From: Manduca sexta
Lineage: Eukaryota; Arthropoda; Insecta; Lepidoptera; Sphingidae
DNA length: 64,000 nt
Assembly: GCF_014839805.1 (NCBI RefSeq)
Contig: NC_051138.1
Coordinates: forward strand, 12,150,983 to 12,214,982
Direction of reading: 5' to 3'
Part shown: piece after piece, positions 12,764-26,100 of the stretch
How the letters are laid out: the number at the start of each line of letters is the position of its first letter
Numbering within the stretch: the stretch's first letter is position 1
Notes under the pieces: generated by a model
The model's database searches: none
Told to the model about the DNA's origin: nothing
What the model saw: only the letters and a program-made list of their open reading frames with translations
Program-made: the position numbers and the translations under genes

Positions 12764-13012
12764 AGCCTCGTTGGCGTTGTTGTATTACGGTGCGACTGTA
12801 GTGGAGGTGTCGGGTTCGATCCCCGGGTCTGGCAAAATGATATTAGGTTTATCTACCCAGTATTAACCTGGAGTCTAGAAATTGCGCCCCATATAGCGAT
12901 AGCCTCGTCCCTTATCACATCATGGGACGGAATATGCGGAGCGAAAATTGGCAGCACCAGTTGCGCGTCTGTCTACCCCTTCTGGGATGAAAGGCGTGAA
13001 TGTGTGTATTTT
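12764..13012 (+). repeat. tRNA-headed SINE, full-length
   Basis: The head CCTCGTTGGCGTTGTTGTAT and B-box GGTTCGATCCCCGGG are followed by the family body (TCATGGGACGGAATATG) and tail. Confidence 0.75.
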
Positions 13013-13079
13013 CTGTACGCTCTAAATATTATATACTATAGTATAAGGGCGGTCTAGAGGTACGGAGGCGTGGAGATAG

Positions 13080-13190
13080 CTTTCTGCAATCGTTAACGCT
13101 AACGGATTTTGTATCCATACGGATACCATATCTTATCGATAAATCTATCGGGTGGATATAATAATGTCAGCGTTAAAGATTGCAGAAAGG
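13080..13190. mobile_element. Small fold-back element
   Basis: CTTTCTGCAATCGTTAACGC at 13080 is inverted at 13166-13190 (GCGTTAAAGATTGCAGAAAG). A second small palindrome (GTATCCATACGGATAC) lies inside. Confidence 0.6.
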
Positions 13191-13884
13191 CATATTGGGT
13201 GCGACTCCCAGTAACATGTTATAAAGGTACAATTTTGTTATAAGAAATATTATTAAGTACCAACTTTTCTTTTCTAATTGTCAGAGGTACAGCTGGAATA
13301 ATTGAAAACATTCAAATCATCATACCTGGTTCACGTTTCTATAATTACCACGGTATTAACTGATGGTAATACTTTACCTTTATGCAACTATTTGCCTTAT
13401 TATGTAAGCCTGTTCGACACGAGTAAACAGTAGAGTCAACTACTACTGTATCAGTTTCAAGTAATCTACCAAGTTTAATAAATTTAATTCACTTTTCTCT
13501 ACCAGATCTGTTTACATTGGTATAGTTAGCAGTGTCAGTACTCTACTGTCCTATGCTATTAGTCTACTCATGTACAAGAAGTTTAATGATAAAAAGGCCG
13601 TCGATTTTTTTACACGATTTATAATTCTGCGACATTTGTTCACTTAGCGGTCCATATAAAAAATAACTGTTAAACAAAACAATAAACTAGATAACGTGAT
13701 GTAGTGTATTTATATTTACATCTTCATAATGTAATATATTATTTCGCACTTTCTTCAGAGGGGAGTACACGAATGTGCCGTCTAATGACGCATGTTGCAA
13801 CAATAAAAAAAAATAACGCCTGACACAAAAACTGTAAAAAGTAATAAACAAAACGTGTTTGTCCTATATATACATATATTTAGT

Positions 13885-14217
13885 ACTAGCTTTTGGACGC
13901 TGCTTCGCCCGCGTGAAGGAGTTTTCCGGGACAAAAGTCCCACTAAAAAAGTATGGTAAGGTTTGTCTAACTGCAACGGTTTAGGCAGCGTACGCCAAGA
14001 TAGCAATTATTTTCCGACTTACTTGATATGTATCGTTATATTATAACTAAATTGCACAAAATCACTATAAATTATAACCTATGTGTTATTCTGATTTATA
14101 ACCAATATTACTGTAAAGTTTCATCCAAATCCGTTCAGTAGTTTTTTCGTGGAAGAGAAATAAACATACATACATCCATCCTCACAAACTTTCGCATTTA
14201 TAATATAATTAGGATTG
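13885..14217 (+). repeat. Transposon-tail repeat (CGCCCGCG family)
   Basis: It begins ACTAGCTTTTGGACGCTGCT, has CGCCCGCGTG and CCGTTCAGTAGTTTTTTCGT, and ends ATTTATAATATAATTAGGAT. Related pieces are at 16665, 20320 and 47775. Confidence 0.6.
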
Positions 14218-14939
14218 TATCTACTAATATTTTGAGCCAAATGTCCTCGCGTCGGGGGACCGGTAAAGAAATATTGTTATCGCACCGATCAGGGTTCGGT
14301 GACAAATAGACACATAGATAAACTTTTAATACCTCTCTTTTACCAGGACTTAATACGAATAATACCAAAAAAAAAAAAATATAAACTTCAGTTATTATAC
14401 AATTATCTAACCTTAACTCAGTTGGAATGTATTTAGTATAACTTATTGGTACTGTATTAACAACAAAATAATATGTGAAATGATTTATAAATAGAATGAT
14501 AAATGATTGAAGGCCAAAGAGAACCACCAAGAACCCAGTTATCATTACCTAATTATTACATATGATGATTGATAAACAGTAGCTTTAAAAAGTTTTCTAT
14601 TACTATTTTCTTAATATAAAACCAGGACACATTTTTTCACCAGGATGATACAATTTATTCTCGAAATGTACCAATAAGGTCATTGCGAGAAAAAAATATT
14701 AGACAACTGGCTTTCTTACACTGTCTTGAAATAAGAGGACTTCATAAAACCGCGCACGTGTACTCTTACCTCTAAACAAATATAGGATATATGTCATGAG
14801 CTGTGTGAGCGATGTTTATAGGCAATGTTAATGTTCAATTTGTTGAGCCAACTAGCGTTGTATAGATAATAATTATAATAAAGTACAATGTAACGGCTGC
14901 GCGTGAGTTTTATTTCTCACATTCATTTTCAGGATTATT

Positions 14940-15195
14940 GGAAGGATTGGCCTTGGTCGCGTTATTGTGTCACGGGAAAAATGCCTTGCTAAAGTCTTCA
15001 TTTCGATCCCGGGTCAGGCAAAGTTATATTGAGTTTTTCTACTCAGTATTAGACTGCAGTTTAGAAATTGTGCCTGATATGGTGACAGACTCGCCACCTT
15101 TCATGGGATGGAATAGACATGGCCAAAAGTGGGAGCACGAGTTGCACCTCTGTCTACCATTGCGGAGATAAAGGCTTTAGTCTGTGTGTGTTTAT
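14940..15195 (+). repeat. tRNA-headed SINE, degraded head
   Basis: It shares the body ACTCAGTATTAGACTGCAGT and TTCATGGGATGGAATAGACA with 12764-13012. The head is decayed but TTCGATCCCGGGTCAGGCAA remains. Confidence 0.65.
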
Positions 15196-15211
15196 TTCTC
15201 TTAAAATATAT

Positions 15212-15400
15212 CATAATCGTTGATGTCTCGTCCTCCCCTAGAGACGGTACTGAGCCGAGATCCGTAACCCGTTAGGGGGTTACCTTCAGCATAAGGGCTT
15301 ATTTTTTTAAGGTTTGCAAGCACCTAAAGCGCTTAACCAAAAGTCCGGTGTGTTTCTATAAGTGAGCCTTGTCAGGCTAACAACGTAAGTCATGTTAAAA
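15212..15400 (-). repeat. Interspersed repeat (same family as 11278), reverse
   Basis: The reverse complement carries TTAGCCTGACAAGGCTCACT, ACACCGGACTTTTGGTTAAG and CTAACGGGTTACGGATC. Confidence 0.7.
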
Positions 15401-17714
15401 AAAATCGAAGGACTTGATTCTGAGGATTGCTTTATATCATTGATCCCCAAAGTGATCCAGATGGACCCCATGAGACTCGACAGAGGTCAACATTGGCGTG
15501 ACGAAAAAGTGAGGGTCCATAATTCGTAAGTGGAGTTCGACGAAAATTTATCCAATTTAATAATGGAAAGAATAAGTGCTGAGTAGAATGTCCCCTTTTT
15601 TGGTTGGTGATCAAATATGTTTTTAATCAAAAAAGACTTGTACGTGGGCAGAGTTGCAAGCGAAGTATATAATAAAAATACCCAAAAGAAGTTTTATTAC
15701 TTTCCACGGATTTGTTTAAAAGAATTCCATCAACATAATATACTACAAAACAATTTGGTTGTAAATTATTAGCATTGAATTACGGCTTGTGATTGTTATG
15801 TTTTTGTAATTCGGTATAATTTGGCTTAGGGAGATAAAAAAGGGTTTTTTTTTTACCAAAGGAACTAACAAAGCCGTTGATGAAATGAAGATTGAAAAAA
15901 AATGCTTAAACTCAATTTTACTAATATTTATTCAGATTAATAAGCTTTATGGCACAATGCACTTAATTTTATTAGCGCAATAACGTTAATCCATCAATAA
16001 GCAATAGCAGCCAGATACAGAATCGATTAAATATATGGAAACGTTGTTTGTTTGTTCATCACTCATTGCACATTGATGAAAGTTATTATCTTAATCCAAC
16101 AGACTGTTGCTATAGACTGTTGCTATAGACTGTTTCCAATATACTGACTTATAATACAAATAATTGAAACTGAAAAAAAATACGATTCGTCGATTGGTGT
16201 TTGTAGGATCTACTATCAACTTATTCTTCTGAATCTTGTGTTAAAAAGCGAGTGTTGGTGATTGCAACATAAAACACGGACTTTAATGTCAGCCAATAAA
16301 TTATTTAAAGGGTCTTATTTTCTATGCCAAACGTTATTTTAAAAGTGTGTAACAGGCACGTAACGCACCGCGTCACGTTTAAGACAATAGACATTGGCAT
16401 ACAGAATACCATTTTAAGCAAATTTCACTAAGATAACACGACCCGGCCGAGTTACGCGTTTACAGTGAGACCCTAGGAAAGGTTTTAACATCTCTTTTCA
16501 TTAACTTTCATTTGCGACAGACATTTTCATGGGGCTCTATCTGATAGACTTAGGGTCTAATTTTCTTTTAATAATTAAATTTTCTAATGGACAATGGCAA
16601 ACGAAATGGCAAAATACAATGGTGAGCGTAGGGGTCATATACGACGCCAACGATTTTATTTAAATACTAGCTTCCGCCCGCAGATTCGCCCGCGTGGATT
16701 TTGGACTTCAAAAATGGAGCCGATCGCGAACGTTCGAGAATGTTCGTTTTACGAAGCTACTCGCTAGGTGATTTGCTAGCCTCTAGGTGCCAAGCAAGCC
16801 GCCTGCCTGTGCGTTCACGACCTTATATATACAAAAATAATCCTTATAGCATGATTCAGTATTCACGCATGATGGCTTATTATTAGCGTATTTCATGTAT
16901 TACTTTGGTGTTTCTATACCGATTTCTATGATTCTTTTTTATGGAATATTTAATAATGTTAACTTTTTTAATTAGGGATGACTGAGAGTGTTATAAACGT
17001 ATGAGTAGACAAATATAATGAGAAAGCTTCGAACTGCTAAGCTATCGGGAGTTACACGTGTTATTGTGAGTCAACCATAAAAGATAGACATATGCTGTCG
17101 TGGGATATTTTTTACATAATTTTAAGGAGAACATTTCCGTCATACATGATTTCTGTATAGCTTTAAACCATTAAGATTGCACACGCGACGGAAGCTTAAA
17201 AAATGGAGTAACTTCTCCCGTTTTCCCAACATTTCCCTTCACTGCTCTGCTCCTATTAATTGTAGCGTGATGAAAAGTATACTATAACCAGCACAGGAGT
17301 ATGACAAATAATTGTACCAAGTTTCGTTAAAATCCGTCGAGTAGTTTTTGTTTCTATAACGGTTATACAGACAGACAGACAGACAAAAATTTTACTAATT
17401 GCATTTTTGGCATCAGTATCGATCCCTAATCACCCCCTGATAGTTATTTTGGAAATATATTTCATGTACAGAATTGACCTCTCTACAGATTTATTATAAG
17501 TATAGATATAGATATTTAGGTCTATTATATTTAAATTTAAGTTTATTAACAGTTATGCAAAGTGAGACCCCTAAAGCTATGACAGTCATATAACATTATT
17601 GCTAAGCTATAAAAAAACAGCGTAACAATGGAAACAGCTCGCGTGCGTAATTAACTGACTGTCAATAGATTACCAAGCAATTAGTTTTCAGGATTGGCGT
17701 CATTTAAATTTGTC

Positions 17715-17790
17715 GCGGTCTTGTATCAGTGGTCAGTGTCCTTCAGTGTGCCACCGATTGCAGCCACAACCCTAGAGTGAAGTGATTTAT
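17715..17790 (+). promoter_or_regulatory. Possible Fuseless start-site region (arthropod initiator motifs)
   Basis: The stretch has two closely spaced TCAGT motifs (arthropod initiator type) in TATCAGTGGTCAGTGTCC and a third in CTTCAGTGTG. The coding start of Fuseless at 20050 lies directly behind a splice acceptor, so an untranslated upstream exon is expected; this is a candidate and nothing more. Transcript start mapping would decide. Confidence 0.25.
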
Positions 17791-19185
17791 TGTTTATTGG
17801 CGGGAAATATTATTTTAACAAAAGATAAAAAGTTTTGTAATTTGAAAATCGAATTCTATGTGATGGATTTAAGATTTTTATGAGTGAGAAATAAAAAAGG
17901 TAACATTCCAATTCTGAATAATATTTAATTCATTTTGATATTGTTTTAATAACTATTTTGGAGTAGGTATATATTTTATTCATAGTTCACTATAGCAAAC
18001 AAGTGGATTTCATATTAAACTGTTAAAAATGTAAACATTTCTTTTTAAACAGGTACTTGCAAAAAACAAGTACATGAACTTAAAACATATACATATTCTT
18101 TTTAATTAAGGCGATACCTCAAGGTCCATTTTCATACATTTTGTTTCACCTTTAATCTGGGTAACTAAACAAGTATTGGCAAGTAAAGAATTTAAATTCA
18201 CGTCTAGTTAGTGATTAGTTCTCGCAGTTGAAAGAAAAACGTAAAAATAATTAATAATCATGGATATTTCTGCCTTTAAAATTTCGTCATATTAAATTAT
18301 TATCTAAATGCCACCAGCGATCGACATGCAAGAACGATTGTCATTTTTCTATAATAAGTACCTACGTAAAGCAAATATTATTTGGATAACAAAAATCGCA
18401 TATTTGTAACAAATTACTACAGACCATAATGCGATATGAAAATTTACATACCATGGCTACACATCTGCCTACCCTGCACAGGGAAAAAGGCGTAGTATGT
18501 CCTACTGCAAATAGAAATTTATAATAATAGGGCGGTTTTATGTCGAGCTGACGCGACAGCGAGTGGCGACACTATGTACCCCAGATCTATGGAGGCATAA
18601 TGAGACCCCTGACTTTGCCTTAACCAGCCAGCTCTGGCTGACAGTGCTTTATCTGCGTAATAGCGAGGAAACCCACTTCGAGGTAGATAAGCGATCTGCG
18701 AAAATTGGAGCTGCCTTAAGCCACCCACATAGATATTGCATTCTTAGTATACGTATTTGGGATGCCCATCTAAAGGGGGACAAGTCATAGTCTGGCTTGA
18801 ATTTAAAACTTTAGATATTTAACTGGCAGCCGTCCTGCTTAGTCTGTGATAGTCCACACACCTCGCGGGCGCTGTGTTTAGCTGTACTTCCCCTATAAGT
18901 ACAGAAATATATAATAATTGTAAGGTATTAAACTATTATTAAAGGGGCTCTACGTGTTGGGTCCGTATCTCCACACAAAGTTTCCAAAAGGACCGGCCTT
19001 CGTGCCGTGATTGCCCGCAGGAAAACATAATATAAAACAATAATAATTCATAATATTCTATTTTCAATACAGCTTTATAAACGCGAGAACAGTTCGGTAG
19101 TGTTTTTGTAAAAAAATAAAATTCAATCTCAGTATAAAATATAAAAGTCTGTTACAGACAAAAAACTTTATAATAAAAAATATAT

Positions 19186-19275
19186 TCGTCTTCAAAAACT
19201 TCTGAAAACTAAAAAAAATATATGTACGGCTTACCAATTTTAGGGTCAGTACCTAATTTAAATTGAACATTGTTA
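19186..19275. repeat. Single arm of the fold-back family
   Basis: It has CTTACCAATTTTAGGGTCAG and CCTAATTTAAATTG, one arm of the 49501 element. Confidence 0.5.
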
Positions 19276-19911
19276 CGTAAGACGTCAATAGTAAACTCGC
19301 CCATGGCTGTACAGTAAGTTAATAGTGCTTTGGAGTTATTATGTACTGAGAATCATCTCTACGATGAAATCCTCGACGGCGCAACGCTGATTGGTAACGG
19401 AGGAACAATTTCTGCCATATCGAAGAGTCGATGACTTAATGAAAAAGAAAAACAATGACAATATTATATTAACTTTGCGAATTGTGATCGTAAAACATTG
19501 TGAATTTGGGGACTATGTGAAACAGAGTATTGAAAGTAACAACTCACTTCGTATACCTCGACGTCATCGATAAACCTACAAGTTGCTTAATCTCTAAATA
19601 ATTTGTTGTTTTTATTTACTCGGAACTAGGATTTCACATGTCTAAGGCAACAATCTTTACTAATTTGAAAATCACCCTTCTTAATTGATTTCATCTTAAT
19701 ATATTGCCGACACAATAATATTTTATTATTAAAAACGGTCTGTGTTTCATTCACGATGGCATCTTTCATCAAAATTTGCGGACGACCTTTAGGTCGTCCT
19801 ACCTAATCGCTCACTATTCGGATAGAAAGTATAATTTCATAACAAACGCCTGACGAAATTACATCAGCAATTGTGTATTCGGTATTCGTCTAAAGTAGGC
19901 GCTGCGGTTTA

Positions 19912-20000
19912 GTTTTTTTTTAACATGACACGTTTGTTAGCCTGACAAGCCAATCAGATTTTTGGGTGAGGGCTTAAGACGCTCGCAACCCTAATATGCG
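19912..20000 (+). repeat. Interspersed repeat fragment upstream of fusl exon 1
   Basis: It has ACACGTTTGTTAGCCTGACA and TTTTTGGGTGAGGGCTTAAG, the 5' end of the 11278 family. It ends about 50 bases before the fusl ATG. Confidence 0.6.
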
Positions 20001-20049
20001 GTATCTTCATTTTTACGCTTTTAAACGTGAGTTTCTTTCTTATTAACAG

Positions 20050-20182
20050 ATGCCACCTAACGCCAATGACAACATTTTGGCAGAAACAGAAAGAGTCTTT
20101 GAGAAAGTGCCGTCCGAGGAACCATGTTACGACGAGGAAAACGAAGTTGAAAACGAATGCAGCTGCGACGAAACCAGCTATG
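20050..20182 (+). CDS. fusl: fusl exon 1 (acidic cytosolic N-terminus)
   Basis: The ATG at 20050 follows the acceptor TTATTAACAG. It encodes [20 protein letters not shown] and an acidic, cysteine-containing stretch ([17 protein letters not shown]). Two donors are possible six bases apart: GTATAG at 20183 or GTATAA at 20189. Both leave phase 1 and differ only by Gly-Ile. Confidence 0.75.
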
Positions 20183-23100
20183 GTATAGGTATAATTTATA
20201 TTGCAACAGTATGAAAGTCAGCAGAGCTATGCTTTTACAAACGCTATTGAAGGGGTCATTAATGCTAAAGGTTTAAATGAGTATTTTTCGGATTTTATCG
20301 CGGTTTTTTTTTATATTTAATTTAGCTTCCTTCACCCGCGTGATGGAGTATTCCAGGATAAAAGTCCCGTTATATATTTTCCCGGCACAGAAAGTAGTCT
20401 TTAACCTTCCCAGGGTCATAAACTATTTCCGAATAAACTTTCATAAAAGTCAATTCAGTAGATTTTGAGAAAATCGGTCACATACAGACAGACAGAAAAG
20501 GGGACTTTTATTTTATAATAATAGTAGCTGACCCGGCGAACTTCGTACCGCTTAACGGTCGATTCTTTAATTATTATTTTTTTAATACATATTTTGCTAT
20601 TCGGGACACTGTGTCAGCTAGTAAGATAAAAAGGGAAAAAAGAAAGTTGATAAGTCAACAATTATATTATGTCAAGAGATAAAAATTATAAAACACAATA
20701 TAAATTCTTTCCACTTATAAATAACGACATTAATATTTTTGCAATACTAACAAATTGTTTTGCCTTCCCGGAACCCCTCCACTAACACTTAAACTTTATG
20801 GATAGTATTAAAGTTAAATTATAAACTTTTAAGTATTATTACGAATCTTTTGTATGGGAATATAGAAAAGTGTTGTTTTTAGACTTTTTCAGGCAATTTA
20901 TTAAATTTTTCTCTGCGTATGAACCATCCTCGTACTTCAAGTAATATAATAAAATAATTAGCGAAATCAGCTACCCTTGACATTTTCGTGAATGTCTTGT
21001 AATGAGCAAGACAACATGTATGACTCTCTTACCTGGAGATTATATGTGATGTGTCGACGAGTAGAAAGCCACATAGAGCTTCGTCATTTTTTCTGAATTA
21101 TATCGCTGCTATTAATAAAAGCGAATTTCTAAAATAATAAAAGTGAAATTATTGCCTAATTTCTAGTACAATAATGTTTTATTGGTAATTCCAGGGGACG
21201 CAGTGTTTTCTACGTTCGTGGTAGCTCCACTGGTGGTGTCTGTGTGGCGAGGAACTTGGGGCATCATGGAGCTACATAGCCACCTGTTTCCGTACGCACA
21301 GATATATTTATTGGGGATCATCATACATGCATGCTTTGCGTTAGGAAGGTGAGGAGTTATAACCTAACCTAACCTAACCTTTGACGGACACTTAACTTTA
21401 AAATTTTCATAAAATCGATTTTTGTATACCTTTGATTCGATAGGGGATCAACCTATGCTTGATTTTGCACATTATTCTACATGTAATGGTTAATGTTACG
21501 AAAAAGAAGCACTCCTGCGAAAACTGCATAAAAATTGGTTATTAAATGAGCAAGTCATTCATATTTAAAAATATTGTATTGTGCAGAAGTGGGCGCTATG
21601 TGGGGTTATCGCTTCATCTCTTTCTTCCGCACGCGTCGTAATTCCAGATGACGTCACATATGGGTATTTCGTCTCTTTTCTGTTTCTTGTTAATTACCCC
21701 TTCCACCGAAATTCAAAGACTTATAACTTGTTTTTTTACCGGATTTTAATAATTCCTTCTGTGTTATAATTTATATTATTATATAAATATTTGATAATAG
21801 TAAAGAACAAAAATGAGTCCGGTACCCAATTTCAACATAATATAACTACATGTTGAAAGATTAATAATAAAAGAATTAACAAAAGGTTGTAGTACCTTTT
21901 GCATAAACATAAAAAAAAGAACGAAAATTTGGGTGGTGGGCCATGTTAGGATTACCTTTGGTCCCTTATAACATGTACATAGACTCCATTATCGTATACC
22001 TATATATATATATATATACATATATATAGGTAGAAACTATTGAGTGTCGCATACTACGATGTTTACACACCTCTTTCGCCTTTTCCACGATATAAATCAT
22101 CTCCATGTACCAGTTAAAGGCACTCCCGATTTAACCTTTTCAGTCTCCGTGTACTGCCAGTTAAGGGCCCCTGATTTATCATTTTCAGGGAAAGTGATAA
22201 TATAATGTACTATTTTATTATTCAACCACGTGAGATTGCAATGCATCATAAAATAACATCTATATCATTGAATAAGAGATGTCTTCGTCACACTTGTAGC
22301 CTGTAGGCATACGAGCGTACATTAATAATTTTTAACCAGTTAAATTGTAAAGAAACAAAGTTAAAAACTCTGATAAATAAAGGAAAGTTGTTACGTTCCA
22401 CATAAAAATGAATTATTACATATTTTTAAATTTTTTCTTTCTTTTTAGAGCCTACCTTTTAGAGCGTTCAGAAGGGGCTTGGAGTGGTACGAATGGCGGG
22501 GCGGGCAGGTGGCTATGGGAGCGGATCTTGTCAAAGTTCTACACGTACGTCTTCACACTGTCCTGCATCATGCACTGGCGGGGAGGGTGGGGGTTACTGG
22601 ATACTGTGGTGGCTAAAATTGTTCCTAATGATCGAGATCCTCATCGGTAATTATTTTATTTGTTGAATATTATGTATAGTGGTGACGACTTCCAATAATT
22701 ATTATGACATCGTCATTTAAATCCAAAGAATGCAGTTTTATAGTTTGTTTCACGATGCTCAATTAATTGTTATCTACGCATTTATTTAGAAGCATTATTT
22801 TTATATTTGGTCACTCTATATTATATTTGGAAATTAGCATTTATTCAGACATCGTAAAACAGACCTTTAGTGAAACAAATTAAGGTAGTTATTTTATAAA
22901 ACAGCAACATAAACAGAAATATTTTAGATAAATTACTTTAAATACACATAATACCATGCGAATCGATTGCTAGACATGGGTATCTATTTAATTATTGAAG
23001 CAGCACAACCATCTATGATACATATATTATCTTTTTAAGAAAATGAAAGTGAATACTATATAATGTATTAAGTATCTTTTTTCACTTCAACTTCCACATT

Positions 23101-26100
23101 TTCCGATTCTGCATCTGTCCTAAAATATTATCGTCAGCATCCATTCGTCTGACTGATGACTAAATCACACTACCTTACTTTTGATTTGTTTACCATCAGG
23201 CCAATACTGTACGCGGCCTTCACCCTGACTTTCTACATATCTATCACCTTCCTGAGATCTGCTCGGAACCTCCTCGCATCGCCTTTCTTCCTCTTCACTG
23301 ACGGAAAGGAACCAACTTATATATTCACCACCAGGTTCAAGAAGACTGTAAGTAATTATTTTTTAGTCGAGCCCCCACCATAGTTACTTAGAAATTACAC
23401 CTATTTTAGCCTGTTATATCCTCCCTGTTACACCTCACCTCACCGTAACACGGAAAATGCGTGATGTATGTGGTCTGTCGCTCACGTGTATCCATCTGTC
23501 CCCGACTAACCCTATACCTTACAATTTACATACAATAAAGGTTAATATGTATTACTTATCATATTTTGAATTTAATGATTGGCGTTGGTGTGATCCTTCC
23601 ACCAATACTTAAGTAAACATACAAAAATATCATAATATGTTTTACGTTCTTTTACGTATTCCACGTGTCGTCTAGGTATTTTTATTGAATGCCGCGGAAA
23701 ATTAGAAAATTGAAGAAAACTTAACGAAAATATTATTTGAAATAATTGTATATTATTTGAAAATTAAAAATATTATTTGAAATATATTGTTTGAAATAAT
23801 TGTCAGCGCTTGACAGAATGCGCTCTGCAAATTCATAGTTAAGACGGGACAACTATGTAGTTCATAATAAAGTCGCATTTACATGTAGTAAACAGTTCCT
23901 ACTCGTCCACACTGTCGGATAGCGCCCTAATGTTACCCAACGGTTGCCGATGAGGGCAATTCAAATGACCAACGAATGGCGAATGGTCAGTTGACGTTCC
24001 CTACTACAAATCTTATTTGTTGTCTATTATCCCTATTTATTTCAGGGTCGTATTTACATACGTCGTGTGCAGGATAGAGGAAATTTTCATAATAACTGTG
24101 ATCATTTCTGTTGATTGGGTTGAGTCTTTTTTATATACCTATGGGGTAAACAAGCATGTGGGTCTCTTGATCTTGAATGATCTTCGCTATAAATCAATTC
24201 TAAAAGAGGTAGACAAGAAGTAGACGCGTTGCCGATCTTAAAAAAGGGATAGGGATTATGAAAAGGAAGGGTAGTTTCGGTCTGCGGAAATGGCACTAAG
24301 TCATGTGAAACGCGACAGCCAATGATAATCTAAAGATTGTTGTTATTTGCGATAGTAGTATTCAATTCAGTCGAGCAGGCCTGTTCCTAATGTTTACTTC
24401 TCTATGTTTATAGCTTGGGTCTACCACTTAGAAAAGTAGCCTAAAAACACTTTTGCATAGTATTAGTGCTTTACAAGCACTAATACTGCAATCTGATCTT
24501 ATGATAATCAAGATAACATAATCTGCTGCAAGAACCACATTCACATTCCGAATGATGTATTTTAGGTCTTCAACCAAACTTAGGTATTATAAAAAGTCAA
24601 ACAAATAGATCATAATTTACGATATCTAACTGTTGTCTGTGTTCGTCTAAATACTTGGTGTCATAAAACATTACACAAACTATATAAAAATTAATCACTG
24701 CAAAGCCTACTTGATAATCCTGACAAACAAAACGCGCACGACGTCACCGTGCGGGACGCGATGATAATGCAATTACTAGAGGTAATCTGTAGTGGTGTAG
24801 TGGAGTAGCGCTGTGGGAGCGCGCGGGAACGGTAGCTCCGTAGTCGAGTCAGAGATGCGCGGAAGCACTGCGGGGCTGGCCGACACGCTGGCGAGCGGGT
24901 CGCGCGCGCACGCCGCGCTGCTCGAGGCGGCCGACGCCCTGTTCGCGAGCGCGCTCGTCGCGCCCGCCGTCGTCACCTACTGGAAGTCCACCTGGACCCT
25001 CATGGACCTGTACGTGCTGCCCGAACACCAAGTGAGCAGCGCCGCCGCGTGCGCCGCCTTCGGACTGTGCTGTGACTTCTTGTTTTGCGTGTTCCAAACT
25101 CAGTTGAGCAAACACCTCAGCCCGGACCGCGGTCGGTTGACGTATTACGTGCTGTCACGGTTGTACACGTGTGTGGCGGGGGTGGCGTGTGTAGGCGCCT
25201 GGCGGGGCGTGTGGAACCTGCTCAACGAGTGCACCGGCGACAGCGCGCGCACGCTGCTCTCCACCACGGCAGCGGCGACGCTGTCGCTGGCGGCGCTGCG
25301 CGCGCTCCGGAACATATGCGCAGCACCGTTCGCGGTAGCCGTTGATACACCCCAGGACTATTTTGATGTGCCGACTATGTTCCGTACGGTTAGTATTATA
25401 CAATAGTCCGTCTTCGAATCTCTTTAGACCTTAGTTTATGGTCTCTGTATGGTTTCTATGCCTTTTCTAACGTATTTTTGATCGCAGTCTCCATGTTGTG
25501 GTCTAAAACGATAAAATGCTCTATTACGTTTAACCTCACTCTACGCAACATCCGAGTTCAGTGTCATTCAGAACGCTACACTATGTTACATTAAATTGTT
25601 TGTCACTTCCAACGGGAGCAAATCATTCAAACGCTGCTCACTATTACTCGATGCGACGGAAGGGTTTTCTCTTAGTAGCTATAGGGAAACCTTATTGTGA
25701 CCACGAGTATAATTATCTTATATGTAAGACATAAGCTGCCTGAACGAATAGACAATAACATGACGTAGTTATACGCATCGAAAATATTCCAAGTATTTTG
25801 GTCTAATTAAAATAAGTAAACATCGAAACACAATACTATAATAATATTGTCATGAGACCGTTTTACATTCCGCCGCGGAATTTTTTATTAAATAGGTACA
25901 CCGAGGTAGGAAAGTTTGGGTCCCGATTTAGCGGTAGTGCAGATAATAACTAGATCGGAAGGAAAATGAGCGGTAAACACAAATCTCCTTCCAAAACTGG
26001 AAGTTTTTTGACTGGATTTTTACCATGCAAAAAAGATACTCTCTTTACTAGAAACCTAGATGAATCGAAATAACAGTTTTCTACTAGATTTTGAAATTGC

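Larger units (their letters stand above)
9136..20049. other. 3' UTR and intergenic DNA between the STARD10-like gene and Fuseless
   Basis: I see no coding exon. Possible polyadenylation hexamers AATAAA for the upstream gene lie at 9861 and 10180. The rest holds interspersed repeats (9625-9760, 10829-11045, 11278-11465, 12764-13012, 13885-14217, 14940-15195, 15212-15400) and two small fold-backs near 12021-12152 and 13080-13190. A possible 5' exon or promoter for Fuseless lies near 17715-17780. Confidence 0.5.

Noticed and set aside
14198..14545. 115-codon minus-strand open frame
   Set aside because: It is AT-rich, crosses the end of an interspersed repeat, and has no recognisable domain or splice context.
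24849..25115. Open frames on the minus strand opposite the fusl N-half exon
   Set aside because: High GC content removes stop codons on both strands; only the plus-strand frame has the Fuseless pattern and usable splice sites.
24799..25388. The 24855 exon as an internal exon after 23347, giving a twelve-pass protein
   Set aside because: An in-frame stop at 24798 leaves only AGs without a pyrimidine tract as acceptors, and the patch looks like a 5' region. It is not excluded by phase, so transcripts should settle it.
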